Shown here: piece after piece, positions 34,527 to 42,876 of the stretch | Numbering within the stretch: position 1 is the stretch's first letter | Layout: each line of letters starts with the position of its first letter | Source of the DNA: Stenotrophomonas maltophilia | GTDB taxonomy: Bacteria > Pseudomonadota > Gammaproteobacteria > Xanthomonadales > Xanthomonadaceae | Length of the DNA: 64,000 nucleotides | Direction: 5' to 3' | Assembly (NCBI RefSeq): GCF_002799245.1 | Contig: NZ_NEQV01000002.1 | Span: forward strand, 372,001-436,000 | The notes under the pieces: generated by a model | Databases searched by the model: none | Seen by the model: the letters and a program-made list of their open reading frames with translations, nothing else | Told to the model about the DNA's origin: nothing | Program-made: the position numbers and the translations under genes

Positions 34527-35129
34527 TCACGCAATCCGATAGCGCTTCAGCACCTTGCCCAACCCACGGCCATCGCGCACGGTTTCCGCGTGCAGGCCGG
34601 CAGCGCGTGCGCCGCGCACATTGGCGAACAGATCATCGACGAACAGCGTGTGCGCAGGCGCCACGCCGAGTACCTCAAGCGTGCGCAGGAAGACCTCCGG
34701 TGCGGGTTTGCGCAGGCCGAAATCCGCGCTGCAGAACACGCGGCCCTGCAGGGCAGGGAACAGTTCCGGCAGCACGGTGGGTAGCGCCTGCACCATCAGC
34801 GGACCGTTGTTGGTCAGCACTGCCATCGGCAGTTGCAAGGTCTGCAGCCGCTGCAGCACCGACTGCTGCGGATGGCTGGCGGCCTGGCGTGCGGCGATCC
34901 AGATGGGGATATCGACGGTCCTGCCCAGCAGCGCACCCAGCCGCGCCAGATAGGCCGGGCCGTCCAGCGTACCGTTGTCGTGCGCCGCTTCCAGTCCACT
35001 GTCATACAGCGCGGCCTGTACCGTTGCGGCAGGAACCGCCAGTGCCTGCGCCAGGTGCAGCACGCGCTGCGCGCGCTGGTAGTGCACCAGCACGCCATCC
35101 ACATCCAGCAGCAACAGGTCGATCCGCAT
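34527..35129 (-). CDS. HAD-superfamily hydrolase
   Basis: A 200-residue HAD-type phosphatase. Motif I is LLLLDVDGVLV (nucleophile Asp and general acid Asp), motif II is the Thr in AVLTNNG, motif III Lys is in FGLRKPAPEVF, and motif IV is FVDDLFANVRGARAAGL. The helical cap between (about 15-85) is of the C1 type, so it probably dephosphorylates a small sugar phosphate or nucleotide. ATG 35129 begins directly at motif I. Stops immediately next to the repeat array. Confidence 0.88.
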   Translation of the reverse strand: MRIDLLLLDVDGVLVHYQRAQRVLHLAQALAVPAATVQAALYDSGLEAAHDNGTLDGPAYLARLGALLGRTVDIPIWIAARQAASHPQQSVLQRLQTLQLPMAVLTNNGPLMVQALPTVLPELFPALQGRVFCSADFGLRKPAPEVFLRTLEVLGVAPAHTLFVDDLFANVRGARAAGLHAETVRDGRGLGKVLKRYRIA

Positions 35130-35249
35130 CGGCCGAGCATGCCATCGTGATGGATGCGCGGGAAACCCTGGAGTGGCCATGCGACAGACGGTCGCAGCCG
35201 GGGCCGCAGAGGCCTGCCTAGAATGGCGGTTGAATCCGCAGGAGATGTG

Positions 35250-35702
35250 ATGATGAAGGCTTGGGTGGTGGCAGTGGGACTGGGTGCGCTGATGCTGGCG
35301 CCATCGGCGATGGCGCGGGTGTGTGCGGTGAGCATCGACAGCACCGACCAGATGAGTTTCAGCAGCCGCGAGATCAGGATCGCCGCCGACTGCAGTGCCG
35401 TGGACCTGACCCTGCGCCACACCGGCAAGCTGGCCGCCACCGCGATGGGGCACAACTGGGTGCTGACCCGCACCGCCGACTACCAGCCGGTGGCGATGGC
35501 GGGCATGCGCATGACCCTGGCCGACAGCTACCTGCCGAAGGCCGACAAGCGCGTGCTGGCGCACACCAAGGTGATCGGCGGCGGCGAGACCACGCGCGTG
35601 CGGTTCTCCACCCAGGGCCTGCAGAAGGGAGGCGACTACACCTTCTTCTGCTCGTTCCCCGGCCACTTCGCGATGATGAAGGGCAAGTTCGTCTTCGGTT
35701 GA
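35250..35702 (+). CDS. azu: azurin (type I blue copper protein)
   Basis: A 150-residue periplasmic electron carrier. Signal peptide 1-22 (AVGLGALMLAPSAMA). Copper ligands are His68 (MGHNWVL), Cys134, His139 and Met143 (FFCSFPGHFAMMKG), with the spacing of azurins; a structural disulfide is likely between Cys25 and Cys48. GGAGATGTG overlaps the start, so ATG 35250 or 35253 are both possible. It usually donates electrons in respiration or the oxidative stress response. Followed by a strong palindrome. Confidence 0.95.
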   Translation: MMKAWVVAVGLGALMLAPSAMARVCAVSIDSTDQMSFSSREIRIAADCSAVDLTLRHTGKLAATAMGHNWVLTRTADYQPVAMAGMRMTLADSYLPKADKRVLAHTKVIGGGETTRVRFSTQGLQKGGDYTFFCSFPGHFAMMKGKFVFG

Positions 35703-35802
35703 AAAAAGGGGACGGAGGGGATTAAGTCGTTTTTGGCACATGCGGCAAAAACGACTTAATCCCCTCCGTCCCCTTTTTGTGCCAACCAAGGTTGGCACCT
35801 AC
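35703..35802. repeat. long perfect palindrome plus SMAG hairpin
   Basis: Arms of 32 nt at 35703-35734 and 35747-35778 are exact complements around a 12-nt loop. The core is GGGGACGGAGGGGATTAAG, bounded by A5 and T5 runs, so it has the form of a bidirectional intrinsic terminator between convergent azu and hemL. Directly attached (35779-35802) is a minus-strand SMAG (GTAGGTGCCAACC). A related element is at 41582-41657. Confidence 0.93.
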
Positions 35803-35813
35803 CAGGGCGTGGC

Positions 35814-37103
35814 TCAGCCCTTGGCGGCCTTGAACGCTACGCGTGCTGCGGCGAGGGTGGCTTCGATCACTGCATCGTCGTGTGCACTGGACAGGAAGCC
35901 GGCCTCGTAGGCCGACGGTGCCAGGAACACGCCCTGCTCCAGCATCGCGTGGAAGAAGCGGTTGAACGCCGGGATGTCACAGGCGGTGGCCTGGGCATAG
36001 GTCTCCACCTTCTCACTGGTGAAGAACAGGCCGAACATCGCACCCACGCGGGTGGTGGTCACTGCCACGCCGGCTTCGGCAGCGGCCGATTCCAGGCCGG
36101 CACACAGGCGCGCGGTGCGTTCGGCGAGGTCGGCGTGGAAACCCGGCTGCTGGATCAGCTCCAGCATCGCCAGGCCAGCGGCCATCGCCACCGGATTGCC
36201 GCTCAGCGTGCCAGCCTGGTAGATCGGGCCGGCCGGGGCAATCTGCTGCATCAGCTCGCGGCGACCGCCGTAGGCACCCACCGGCATGCCGCCGCCGATG
36301 ATCTTGCCGAAGGTGGTCAGGTCCGGGGTGATGCCGTAGTGAGCCTGTGCACCGCCGAGGGCGACGCGGAAGCCGGTCATCACTTCGTCGAAGATCAGCA
36401 GTGCGCCATGCTTCGTGCACAGTTCGCGCAGGTGCTGCAGGTAGCCCTCGCGCGGCGCGATGCAGTTGGCATTGCCGACCACCGGTTCGATGATCAGGCC
36501 GGCGATGTCGTCACCCTGCTGTTCGAACAGGGCGGTGGCTGCTTCGAAGTCGTTGTAGGGCAGGGTCAGGGTCAGTTCGCTCAGGCCGGCCGGGACGCCC
36601 GGCGAGGTCGGCACGCCCAGGGTCAGCATGCCGCTGCCGGCCTTGACCAGGAACGAGTCGCCGTGGCCGTGATAGCAACCTTCGAACTTCACGATGCGGT
36701 TGCGGCCGGTGGCGCCACGCGCCAGGCGGATCGCCGACAGCGTGGCCTCGGTACCCGAGTTGACCATGCGCACCATCTCGCACGATGGCACCAGGCGGGT
36801 GATGGTCTCGGCCATGGTCACTTCGGCCGCGCACGGCGCACCGAACGACAGGCCGTTGTCGATCGCCTTCTTCACCGCCTGGCGCACGGCCGGGTGGTTG
36901 TGGCCGACGATCATCGGGCCCCACGAACCGACGTAGTCGATGTAGCGGTTGCCGTCGACGTCGTACAGGTAGGCGCCGTTGGCACGTTCGACGAAGAACG
37001 GCTCGCCACCGACCGACTTGAACGCGCGTACCGGCGAATTGACGCCACCCGGCAGCAGGTGCTGGGCGCGGGAGAACAGGGCGTGGGACTGGTCGTGGTT
37101 CAT
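35814..37103 (-). CDS. hemL: glutamate-1-semialdehyde 2,1-aminomutase
   Basis: A 429-residue PLP enzyme making 5-aminolevulinate for heme synthesis. Features: [71 protein letters not shown] and [18 protein letters not shown] with the catalytic Lys. ATG 37103 follows AGGAAAG. It lies 17 bp downstream of thiE on the same strand, so the two are probably cotranscribed. Confidence 0.96.
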   Translation of the reverse strand: MNHDQSHALFSRAQHLLPGGVNSPVRAFKSVGGEPFFVERANGAYLYDVDGNRYIDYVGSWGPMIVGHNHPAVRQAVKKAIDNGLSFGAPCAAEVTMAETITRLVPSCEMVRMVNSGTEATLSAIRLARGATGRNRIVKFEGCYHGHGDSFLVKAGSGMLTLGVPTSPGVPAGLSELTLTLPYNDFEAATALFEQQGDDIAGLIIEPVVGNANCIAPREGYLQHLRELCTKHGALLIFDEVMTGFRVALGGAQAHYGITPDLTTFGKIIGGGMPVGAYGGRRELMQQIAPAGPIYQAGTLSGNPVAMAAGLAMLELIQQPGFHADLAERTARLCAGLESAAAEAGVAVTTTRVGAMFGLFFTSEKVETYAQATACDIPAFNRFFHAMLEQGVFLAPSAYEAGFLSSAHDDAVIEATLAAARVAFKAAKG

Positions 37104-37120
37104 GGGGGCTTTCCTGGGCA

Positions 37121-37747
37121 TTACGCGAACTGGGCGAGGTAGGCGCGCTGGGTCGCGACCGGATCTTCGGCGGCGAACACGCTGCTGACCACGGCGACCA
37201 GATCGGCGCCAGCGTCGATGATGGGACCGACATTGTCCGGCGTCAGGCCGCCGATCGCCACCCGCGGCACGCCCAGTGCGGCGCTTTGCCGCAGCAGGTC
37301 GGTATGGGCGCGGCTGGTGGTGACCTTGGTCGTGGTCGGGAAGAAGGCGCCAAAGGCCACATAGCTGGCGCCGGCGGCCACGGCCTTGTCGGCATTGGCC
37401 AGCTGGTCGTAGCAGGAGGCGCCGATGATGGCCTCCGGGCCGAGCAGGGCGCGCGCGCTGGGAATGTCACCATCGGTGCCGCCCAGGTGCACGCCAGCCG
37501 CGCCGACCGCCCTGGCCAGCGCCGGGTCGTCGTTGATGATCAGCGGCACGCCGTGTTCCGTGCACAGTGCCTGCAGGGCGGTGGCCTGCTCCCGCCGCAG
37601 CGTGTCGCTGGCGGTCTTGTTGCGGTACTGCAGCCAGGTGGCACCGGCGGCCAGCAACGGCGCGGTGCGGGCCAGCAGGCGCGCGGTATCGGGCTCGTCC
37701 GGGGTGATCAGGTAGACGCCGCGGGGCGCCGGGGAAGCAGAAGTCAT
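37121..37747 (-). CDS. thiE: thiamine-phosphate synthase
   Basis: A 208-residue TIM-barrel enzyme that joins the thiazole and pyrimidine halves of thiamine. Typical motifs are [68 protein letters not shown] and [11 protein letters not shown]. No TPP riboswitch was recognised upstream. It is divergent from the rubredoxin gene and sits upstream of hemL. Confidence 0.96.
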   Translation of the reverse strand: MTSASPAPRGVYLITPDEPDTARLLARTAPLLAAGATWLQYRNKTASDTLRREQATALQALCTEHGVPLIINDDPALARAVGAAGVHLGGTDGDIPSARALLGPEAIIGASCYDQLANADKAVAAGASYVAFGAFFPTTTKVTTSRAHTDLLRQSAALGVPRVAIGGLTPDNVGPIIDAGADLVAVVSSVFAAEDPVATQRAYLAQFA

Positions 37748-37814
37748 CGATGGCTACCGGTGAGTGGACCGCGATGGGACAATGGCGGCCCGTGAATCCA
37801 GCCCTGATTATCCG

Positions 37815-38006
37815 ATGAGCGATGCCACCCCCACCACCTTGCGTACCTGGATGTGCGTGGTCTGCGGCTTCCTTTACAGCGAAGCGGAGGGCCTGCCGGA
37901 AGAGGGCATCGCGCCGGGGACGCGCTGGGAGGACATTCCCGAGACCTGGACCTGCCCTGATTGCGGGGTGACCAAGGCCGATTTCGAGATGGTCGAGGTC
38001 GATTGA
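37815..38006 (+). CDS. rubredoxin
   Basis: A 63-residue iron protein with one Fe(Cys)4 site: Cys14 and Cys17 in [10 protein letters not shown], Cys47 and Cys50 in [13 protein letters not shown]. The central [22 protein letters not shown] is typical of rubredoxins; it probably transfers electrons to an oxygenase or reductase elsewhere. ATG 37815 gives the standard length; longer frames add an untypical N-terminus. Divergent from thiE, followed by a hairpin. Confidence 0.95.
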   Translation: MSDATPTTLRTWMCVVCGFLYSEAEGLPEEGIAPGTRWEDIPETWTCPDCGVTKADFEMVEVD

Positions 38007-38014
38007 TGAGGGCA

Positions 38015-38039
38015 GGTGTGGACCGTTGGTCCACACACC
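38015..38039. terminator. hairpin between convergent rubredoxin and SirB1 genes
   Basis: A 9-bp palindrome GTGTGGACC-GTT-GGTCCACAC in the space between two convergent genes. It has the SMAG-like stem-loop shape but no GTAG head and no T run. Confidence 0.55.
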
Positions 38040-38046
38040 GGCACCC

Positions 38047-38892
38047 TCAATGCAGCCGCGGCACCGGCCCGCCGAGGTCGATCAGCTTCTCGCGCAGCCA
38101 CTGCGCATCGCTGGCTTCCGGGTTGCGCTTCAGGTACTGCCCCAGGTCGTGGCGGGCACCGGCCAGGTATTCCAGCTGCAGGTAGGCCAGGCCGCGGTCG
38201 CGCAGGGCGTCGTCCTGCTCCGGGGCCAGCTTCAGCAGGCGGTCGGCACTGCGCGCAGCGCGGTCCCACTCGCCCGCCTCGGCGTACACGCCATGCAGGT
38301 TGCGCAGCATGCGCATCAGGATCGCGCGCGCCGGAGCCGGGTCGAGGATCTGCGCCAGCACCTGATCGTCGGGCATCTGCCCACCCAGGTGTGACTTGGC
38401 CCGCTCGCGCAGTTCGTCCACGTCCAGCGGGCGGCCACCGTTGAACGGGTCCATCACCAGCACGCCGTCGTCCACCGGCAGGCGCACCAGGAAGTGGCCG
38501 GGGAAGGACACCCCGTCGAGCGGAATGCCCAGCCGGCGCGCGACTTCCATCTGCACCAGTGCCAGCGAGATCGGGTTGCCCAGGCGGCGCTCGAATACCT
38601 GGTTGAGGTAGCTGTTGCGCGGGTCGTAGTACTCGTCGTGGTCGCCGCTGTAACCCAGCTCGTCGAACAGGTGGCGGTTGATCGCCGCCATCTTCAGCGG
38701 GCTGTTGTCGATGCTCTCCACTTCCGAACGGAGGTGCTCGACATGGCTCTGGATCAGCGCGTCGTAGGTCGACGGCTGCAGATCGGGGTATTCATCGCGC
38801 GCGATCAGCAGCGCGGTCGGCAACAGTGGCAGCGCCTCGTCTTCGAGGTCGGCCAGTGCATCCCAGTCGGGGAGTGTGATCCGGTCCTGCAT
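38047..38892 (-). CDS. SirB1 family protein (transglutaminase-like plus TPR)
   Basis: A 281-residue cytoplasmic protein. The N-terminal ~165 residues match the SirB1/transglutaminase-like domain: INRHLFDELGYSGDHDEYYDP, YLNQVFERRLGNPISLALVQ, ARRLGIPLDGVSFPGHFLVR and DPFNGGRPLD. The C-terminal part carries TPR-like helices (NLHGVYAEAGEWDRAARSAD, RLLKLAPEQDDALRDRG). Biochemical role unknown. ATG 38892 is preferred; a GTG two codons upstream (38898) is also possible. Confidence 0.88.
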   Translation of the reverse strand: MQDRITLPDWDALADLEDEALPLLPTALLIARDEYPDLQPSTYDALIQSHVEHLRSEVESIDNSPLKMAAINRHLFDELGYSGDHDEYYDPRNSYLNQVFERRLGNPISLALVQMEVARRLGIPLDGVSFPGHFLVRLPVDDGVLVMDPFNGGRPLDVDELRERAKSHLGGQMPDDQVLAQILDPAPARAILMRMLRNLHGVYAEAGEWDRAARSADRLLKLAPEQDDALRDRGLAYLQLEYLAGARHDLGQYLKRNPEASDAQWLREKLIDLGGPVPRLH

Positions 38893-38949
38893 GGCCACAG
38901 ACTGGCGTCATTCGCAGGCGGTTTCAAGCGGTGTCGCGTGAAAAATTCA

Positions 38950-38989
38950 GGGGTCAGATCCCTTTCGCACGCGAAAGGGATCTGACCCC
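38950..38989. repeat. GGGGTC-type perfect hairpin
   Basis: Arms of 19 nt (38950-38968 and 38971-38989), perfectly complementary with a 2-nt loop, starting GGGGTCAGATCCCTTTCGC. It is bordered by A5 on the left and T5 on the right, so it could terminate in either direction. Confidence 0.9.
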
Positions 38990-39031
38990 GGGTTTTTCGG
39001 CGGGCGCCGGGCGCAACCCGGCAGAACCCTG

Positions 39032-39475
39032 TTACTCGATGCCCGGGCCGAAGGTCAGCTGGGTGCCGTCCTTCAGCTGCAGCTTCTCGGCCTGGCCGGC
39101 GTTGAGTTCCAGCACGTAGCGCGCCGGGCCGCCGCTGGGGTAGGGCGGGCACATGTCGCCGGCCGAGCACGGCGGTACGTCGCGCTGCTGGCTGACCAGC
39201 TTGCGCTGGCTGTCGAAGTACAGGATGTCCAGCGCGATCTTGGTGTTCTTCATCCAGTACGCCTGCATTTCTTCGCGGTCGTGGATGAACAGCATGCCGT
39301 GGTCGGTCGACATCTGGTCGCGGAACATCAGCCCGCGCGCACGGGTTTCATCATTGGTGGCCAGCTCGACCTGGTAGCGGGCGCCATCCAGCTCGACCCA
39401 ATGGCGGGCCGCATCGGTGGCGCAGCCGGTCAGGGCCAGCAGCGGAAGCATCAGCAGCGAACGCAACAGCGACAT
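39032..39475 (-). CDS. DUF192 family lipoprotein
   Basis: A 147-residue protein. LLMLPLLALTGC is a lipoprotein signal with a lipobox (LTGC). The DUF192 domain follows: YQVELATNDETRARGLMFRDQ, MLFIHDREEMQAYWMKNTKIALDI (avoids membrane helices), and YVLELNAGQAEKLQLKDG. The family has a barrel fold of unknown function and is usually exported. Encoded just downstream of rpiA on the same strand (21-bp gap). Confidence 0.9.
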   Translation of the reverse strand: MSLLRSLLMLPLLALTGCATDAARHWVELDGARYQVELATNDETRARGLMFRDQMSTDHGMLFIHDREEMQAYWMKNTKIALDILYFDSQRKLVSQQRDVPPCSAGDMCPPYPSGGPARYVLELNAGQAEKLQLKDGTQLTFGPGIE

Positions 39476-39496
39476 CGTCAGGATCCTTCGGAAGGG

Positions 39497-40144
39497 TCAG
39501 AGCACGACCGGCGGCTCGCCGCCGACGATCACCACATCGGCGCGACGGCGCGCGAACAGGCCGACGCAGACCACGCCCGGCAGCTGGTTGAGCTCGCGCT
39601 CCAGCTTTTCCGGATCGGTGATCTGCAGGTTGTGGATGTCCAGGATCTGGTTGCCGTTGTCGGTGACCACGCCTTCGCGCCAGGTCGGCTGGCCGCCGGT
39701 CATGTCGCGGATCTGGCGGGCGACCAGGCTGCGCGCCATCGGGATCACTTCCACCGGCAGCGGGAACTTGCCCAGCACCGGCACCTGCTTGCTCGGGTCG
39801 ACGATGCAGATGAAGCGCTCGCTGGCCTCGGCGATGATCTTCTCGCGGGTCAGCGCGGCGCCGCCGCCCTTGATCAGGCACTTGTTGGCGTCGCACTCAT
39901 CGGCGCCGTCCACGTACAGCGACAGGTTGCCGCTGTGGTTCAGCTCGATCACCTCGATGCCGTGCTGCTTCAGGCGCGCGGTGCTCTGCTCGGAGCTGGA
40001 CACGGCGCCCTTGATGCGGTGCTGGATGCGGGCCAGGGCATCGATGAAATAGGCCACGGTGGAACCGGTGCCGACACCGACGATCATGCCGTCTTCAACG
40101 TACTCGATGGCTTTCTCGGCGGCCAGGCGCTTGGCTTCGGACAT
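39497..40144 (-). CDS. rpiA: ribose-5-phosphate isomerase A
   Basis: A 215-residue cytosolic enzyme interconverting ribose 5-phosphate and ribulose 5-phosphate. Signature stretches: [20 protein letters not shown] (phosphate binding), [26 protein letters not shown] (catalytic DGAD and KGGG), [19 protein letters not shown]. Length and motifs are standard. Divergence from neighbours is slight; the next upstream gene (EVE) is 22 bp away on the same strand. Confidence 0.97.
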   Translation of the reverse strand: MSEAKRLAAEKAIEYVEDGMIVGVGTGSTVAYFIDALARIQHRIKGAVSSSEQSTARLKQHGIEVIELNHSGNLSLYVDGADECDANKCLIKGGGAALTREKIIAEASERFICIVDPSKQVPVLGKFPLPVEVIPMARSLVARQIRDMTGGQPTWREGVVTDNGNQILDIHNLQITDPEKLERELNQLPGVVCVGLFARRRADVVIVGGEPPVVL

Positions 40145-40166
40145 GGGAGAACTCTCAGGCAGGGAA

Positions 40167-40646
40167 TCAGGATTTCTTTTCCAGCGACAGCAGCAGCTTC
40201 CACTGCGCGGCGGTCACCGGGAACACCGACAGGCGGTTGCCCTTGGCAACCAGCGGGAAGCCCTCGCCGAGCTCGTCGGCGTGCAGCTTGATCTCGTCCA
40301 GCGCGATCACCTGCTTGAGCTTGCGGTCGAAGGCCACGTCCACCAGCATCCAGCGCGGGTTCTCGCGCGTGCTCTTGGGGTCGTGGTAGTCGGATTTCGG
40401 GTCGAACTGGGTGTCGTCCGGATAGGCCGGGCTGGCGACCGTGGCCAGGCCGACGATGCCGGGCACCTTGGTATTGGAGTGGTAGAACAGGATGCCGTCG
40501 CCCACCTGCATGCCATCGCGCATGAAATTGCGCGCCTGGTAGTTGCGCACCCCGTTCCAGGGTTCAACCTTGACCTTGGCCAGGTCATCGATGGAGAAGG
40601 CGTCCGGTTCGGACTTCATCAGCCAGTAGCGCTTGCGGGCGGTCAT
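40167..40646 (-). CDS. EVE (PUA-like) domain protein
   Basis: A 159-residue protein equal to one EVE domain: [75 protein letters not shown] and [16 protein letters not shown] proteins are PUA-related and can bind modified bases; bacterial members like this one (similar to human THYN1) are not characterised in detail. ATG 40646 overlaps the fau stop (ATGA), so the genes are coupled. Confidence 0.9.
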   Translation of the reverse strand: MTARKRYWLMKSEPDAFSIDDLAKVKVEPWNGVRNYQARNFMRDGMQVGDGILFYHSNTKVPGIVGLATVASPAYPDDTQFDPKSDYHDPKSTRENPRWMLVDVAFDRKLKQVIALDEIKLHADELGEGFPLVAKGNRLSVFPVTAAQWKLLLSLEKKS

Positions 40647-41236
40647 GCGTTCACGGGGGCAGCGGAGGGGAACAGGGTGCCGTCTTCGGTGCAGATCGCA
40701 TCCACCGGTACGTCCCACGACGCCACTGGCAAGGACTCGACCTGCTGCACCGTGAAGGCAGCACCGACCAGCCAGGGCGGCGCCGGCCGGTCGTGGCGGA
40801 AGGCGAAGCTGCGATCATACCAGCCGCCCCCCATGCCCAGCCGCCGGCACTGTGTGTCGAAACCCACCAGGGGAGTCACCACCAGCGCCATCTGCGCCGG
40901 TTCCAGGGTGTCTTGCACCGCCACGTCCGGCTCGGGGATGCCATAGCGGTTGCTGGTCAGCGGCTGCCCGGGCCGCCACGGCGCGAAGCGCAGCATGTCG
41001 CCGGCCAGGACCGGCAGGCAGTAGGTGAGCCCTTCGGGCAGTTGCAGCTGCCAGCGATGCAGGGCGATCTCGCCATCCAGCGCCCAGTAGCCGGCCACGG
41101 CGCCTTCGCGCGGGGCGAACGGCAGGGCGAGCAGGGCATCGGCAAGCGATTCGGCGGCGGCGATGCGCTCACCCGCGGAAAGGTCGCGGCGGCGTTGCCG
41201 CAGGTCGTGGCGCAGGGCCTGGCGCGGGTCGGTCAT
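40643..41236 (-). CDS. fau: 5-formyltetrahydrofolate cyclo-ligase
   Basis: A 197-residue ATP-dependent enzyme converting 5-formyl-THF to methenyl-THF. Features: ALRHDLRQRRRDLSAGER at the N-terminus, RYGIPEP, MALVVTPLVGFDTQCRRLGMGGGWYDR (ATP site) and VPVDAICTEDG. As in E. coli (ygfA), it lies directly downstream of the 6S RNA gene on the same strand, and may be partly expressed by read-through of it. Confidence 0.93.
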   Translation of the reverse strand: MTDPRQALRHDLRQRRRDLSAGERIAAAESLADALLALPFAPREGAVAGYWALDGEIALHRWQLQLPEGLTYCLPVLAGDMLRFAPWRPGQPLTSNRYGIPEPDVAVQDTLEPAQMALVVTPLVGFDTQCRRLGMGGGWYDRSFAFRHDRPAPPWLVGAAFTVQQVESLPVASWDVPVDAICTEDGTLFPSAAPVNA

Positions 41237-41274
41237 GGCAGCGAGCGGCGAGGGTCAGCCGTTATTGTGCCGGA

Positions 41275-41308
41275 AAGAACAAGGGCGACGCCCGAAGACG
41301 CCGCCCTT
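41275..41308 (-). terminator. terminator of the 6S RNA gene
   Basis: A 12-bp stem with some G-U pairs (41281-41308 on the minus strand, AAGGGCGGCGTC - TTCG - GGCGTCGCCCTT) is followed by GTTCTTTCC at 41280-41272. Confidence 0.85.
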
Positions 41309-41321
41309 GCTGGAATATTGC

Positions 41322-41506
41322 ATTCTCCGCAATGTCGATGCATGCGAAACGACCTTGAACCCGGGGGCTCAAGTGGGAACGCTGGAGAACCATCGGGCTT
41401 CCCGCTACAAGGCGGACCTGCACTCCCGGCGCTGTCGCGCTCCCGGTGTCGTTCTTAAGGGACAAGGCGAATGTTTGCACATGCCGTCGAGTACCGCAGA
41501 GAACGC
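41322..41506 (-). ncRNA. ssrS: 6S RNA
   Basis: A ~185-nt RNA between zapA and fau on their strand, the conserved gamma-proteobacterial location. Its ends pair: GCGUUCUCUGC (41506-41496) with GCGGAGAAUGC (41340-41330). The 3' half has the typical CUUGAGCCCCCGGGUUCAAGG hairpin at about 41370-41350, like the CCUUGAACCAAGGGUUCAAGG of E. coli. A TATAAT lies at 41518-41513 with correct spacing to the 5' end, and a terminator follows. 6S RNA sequesters sigma-70 RNA polymerase in stationary phase by mimicking an open promoter. Ends are approximate by a few bases. Confidence 0.93.
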
Positions 41507-41512
41507 GTCGCC

Positions 41513-41518
41513 ATTATA
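41513..41518 (-). promoter_or_regulatory. -10 element of ssrS
   Basis: A consensus TATAAT on the minus strand, 6-7 bp before the predicted 5' end of 6S RNA. The -35 region is not close to consensus. Confidence 0.8.
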
Positions 41519-41581
41519 GCCAGCATGCAGGATCTGGATAGGCCGTTCGTCGGCAACAGTCCGTGCCAATTCAGATACGCG

Positions 41582-41657
41582 AAAAGGGGACGGAGGGGAT
41601 TAAGGCGTTTCCAGCACGGAAGGGGCGAATGCGCCTTAATCCCCTCCGTCCCCTTTT
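41582..41657. repeat. long palindrome between zapA and ssrS
   Basis: Arms of 26 nt (41582-41607 and 41632-41657) are exact complements and share the GGGGACGGAGGGGATTAAG core with the element at 35703. A- and T-runs border it. It begins 2 bp beyond the zapA stop codon, so it could terminate zapA before the ssrS promoter. Confidence 0.93.
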
Positions 41658-41659
41658 TT

Positions 41660-41956
41660 CTATGGGGTGCCGTCGATGGCGCGGTCCAGGCGCCGGTTCA
41701 GGTCGGCCAGCGTCTGCTGCAGGGCCACTGCCTGGCGGGCGTTCTCGTCGCGCAGCAGTTGCAGTTCGTGGGCCAGGTTCAGCGCGGCCAGCACGGCGAC
41801 GCGGTCCACGGCGGCCATGCGGTTGCTGCCGCGGATCTCGCGCATGCGTGCATCAAGCAGGCGCGCGGCGGCCATCAGGCTGTCGCGTTCGTCGCCGCCG
41901 ACGCCCACGGTGTATTCACGATCGAGGATGCGGACACTGACCGGTTCGGCGCTCAT
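41660..41956 (-). CDS. zapA: cell division protein ZapA
   Basis: A 98-residue cytoplasmic protein that binds and bundles FtsZ at the division ring. The N-terminal globular part is VSVRILDREYTVGVGGDERDSL, followed by AAARLLDARMREIRGSN and a long coiled-coil helix (about 50-92: VLAALNLAHELQLLRDENAR). Position next to ssrS and fau supports the call. It overlaps the upstream gene by ATGA. Confidence 0.93.
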   Translation of the reverse strand: MSAEPVSVRILDREYTVGVGGDERDSLMAAARLLDARMREIRGSNRMAAVDRVAVLAALNLAHELQLLRDENARQAVALQQTLADLNRRLDRAIDGTP

Positions 41957-42174
41957 GTGTGCTGCTCCAGGGATTTGAGCCGGCTGATCATTGCCTCCAC
42001 CCGCGAGCGCGCCTGCTCGTTCTTGGCCAGCAGCGTGGAACGCTCGGCCACGAGTTGTTCCTGCTGATGGCGCAGGCTGCGGTTCTCCTCGGCCAGGCGC
42101 TGGTTGCGGTCAAGCAACGCTTCCACGCGGGCGGCGAAGTCCTGCAGCTGGGCAAGGGGGTCGGCGGGTTCCAT
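41953..42174 (-). CDS. TIGR02449-type coiled-coil protein (ZapB-like)
   Basis: A 73-residue, almost entirely coiled-coil protein (LAQLQDFAARVEALLDRNQRLAEEN in pieces, LRHQQEQLVAERSTLLAKNE, RVEAMISRLKSLEQ) of the TIGR02449 group, which is regularly encoded just before zapA in gammaproteobacteria. Its size and heptads recall ZapB. The stop overlaps the zapA start, so it is probably a division partner. ATG 42174 begins the coiled coil. Confidence 0.87.
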   Translation of the reverse strand: MEPADPLAQLQDFAARVEALLDRNQRLAEENRSLRHQQEQLVAERSTLLAKNEQARSRVEAMISRLKSLEQHT

Positions 42175-42327
42175 GCAGGCACGATAGGCAAGCCGGGTAA
42201 GGGCGGTCAAGCGTTGTCGCAGCAAGGCCTGACGGCCGCAGAGAGTATGCCGTCGGGTTGCTACACTACGGGGTCTCACGGGCGCACGCGCGCGCCGGGT
42301 TTCCTTACATTCCGAACGAGCCGCACG

Positions 42328-42876
42328 ATGACCGAACTTCCCTCCGTCGACGACGTTACCCGCGCCAGCCAGGAGCTGGGCCTGGGCGCCACCGCTGCCG
42401 AGCTGCACGGTGCACTGTGTGGCTGGCTGGCCGCCGGCGGCGCCCCCGGCAACGACTGGCCGGCGCGCGTGCTGGCCGACGACAATCTGCCGCCGGTGGC
42501 CGCCGACAGCGTGCTGGGACAACTGCTGCAGGCCACCATCAAGCAGCTGGAAGACCGCGACTTCGCCTTCGAGCTGTTGCTGACCGACACTGACAACGTG
42601 TCCGCGCAGGCCGATGCCATGTTCAGCTGGACCCGTTCCTTCCTGGGCGGCTTCGGCCTGGGCAGTGGCGGCCGTCGCCCGACCCTGTCCGAAGAGGGCG
42701 AAGAAGCGCTGACCGACATGGCCAGCCTGGCCCGTGCCTCCAGCGAGGATTTCGAAGCGGGTGGCGAGGATGACGATGAAGCCCTGTCGGAGATCGAGGA
42801 ATTCATCCGCGTGGCGGTGCTGCTGCTGCACGGTGACGTGGTGCTGGCCTCGCGCCATCGGCAGCGCCTGAACTGA
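42328..42876 (+). CDS. ygfB: YgfB/UPF0149 family protein
   Basis: A 182-residue cytoplasmic protein with the UPF0149 pattern: ELGLGATAAELHGALCGWLAAG, FAFELLLTDTD, MFSWTRSFLGGFGLGSG and EEFIRVAVLLLHGDVV. The family is conserved upstream of pepP; in Pseudomonas aeruginosa YgfB affects beta-lactam resistance, but its general role is unclear. The stop and pepP start overlap (TGATG). Divergent from the zapA operon. Confidence 0.9.
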   Translation: MTELPSVDDVTRASQELGLGATAAELHGALCGWLAAGGAPGNDWPARVLADDNLPPVAADSVLGQLLQATIKQLEDRDFAFELLLTDTDNVSAQADAMFSWTRSFLGGFGLGSGGRRPTLSEEGEEALTDMASLARASSEDFEAGGEDDDEALSEIEEFIRVAVLLLHGDVVLASRHRQRLN

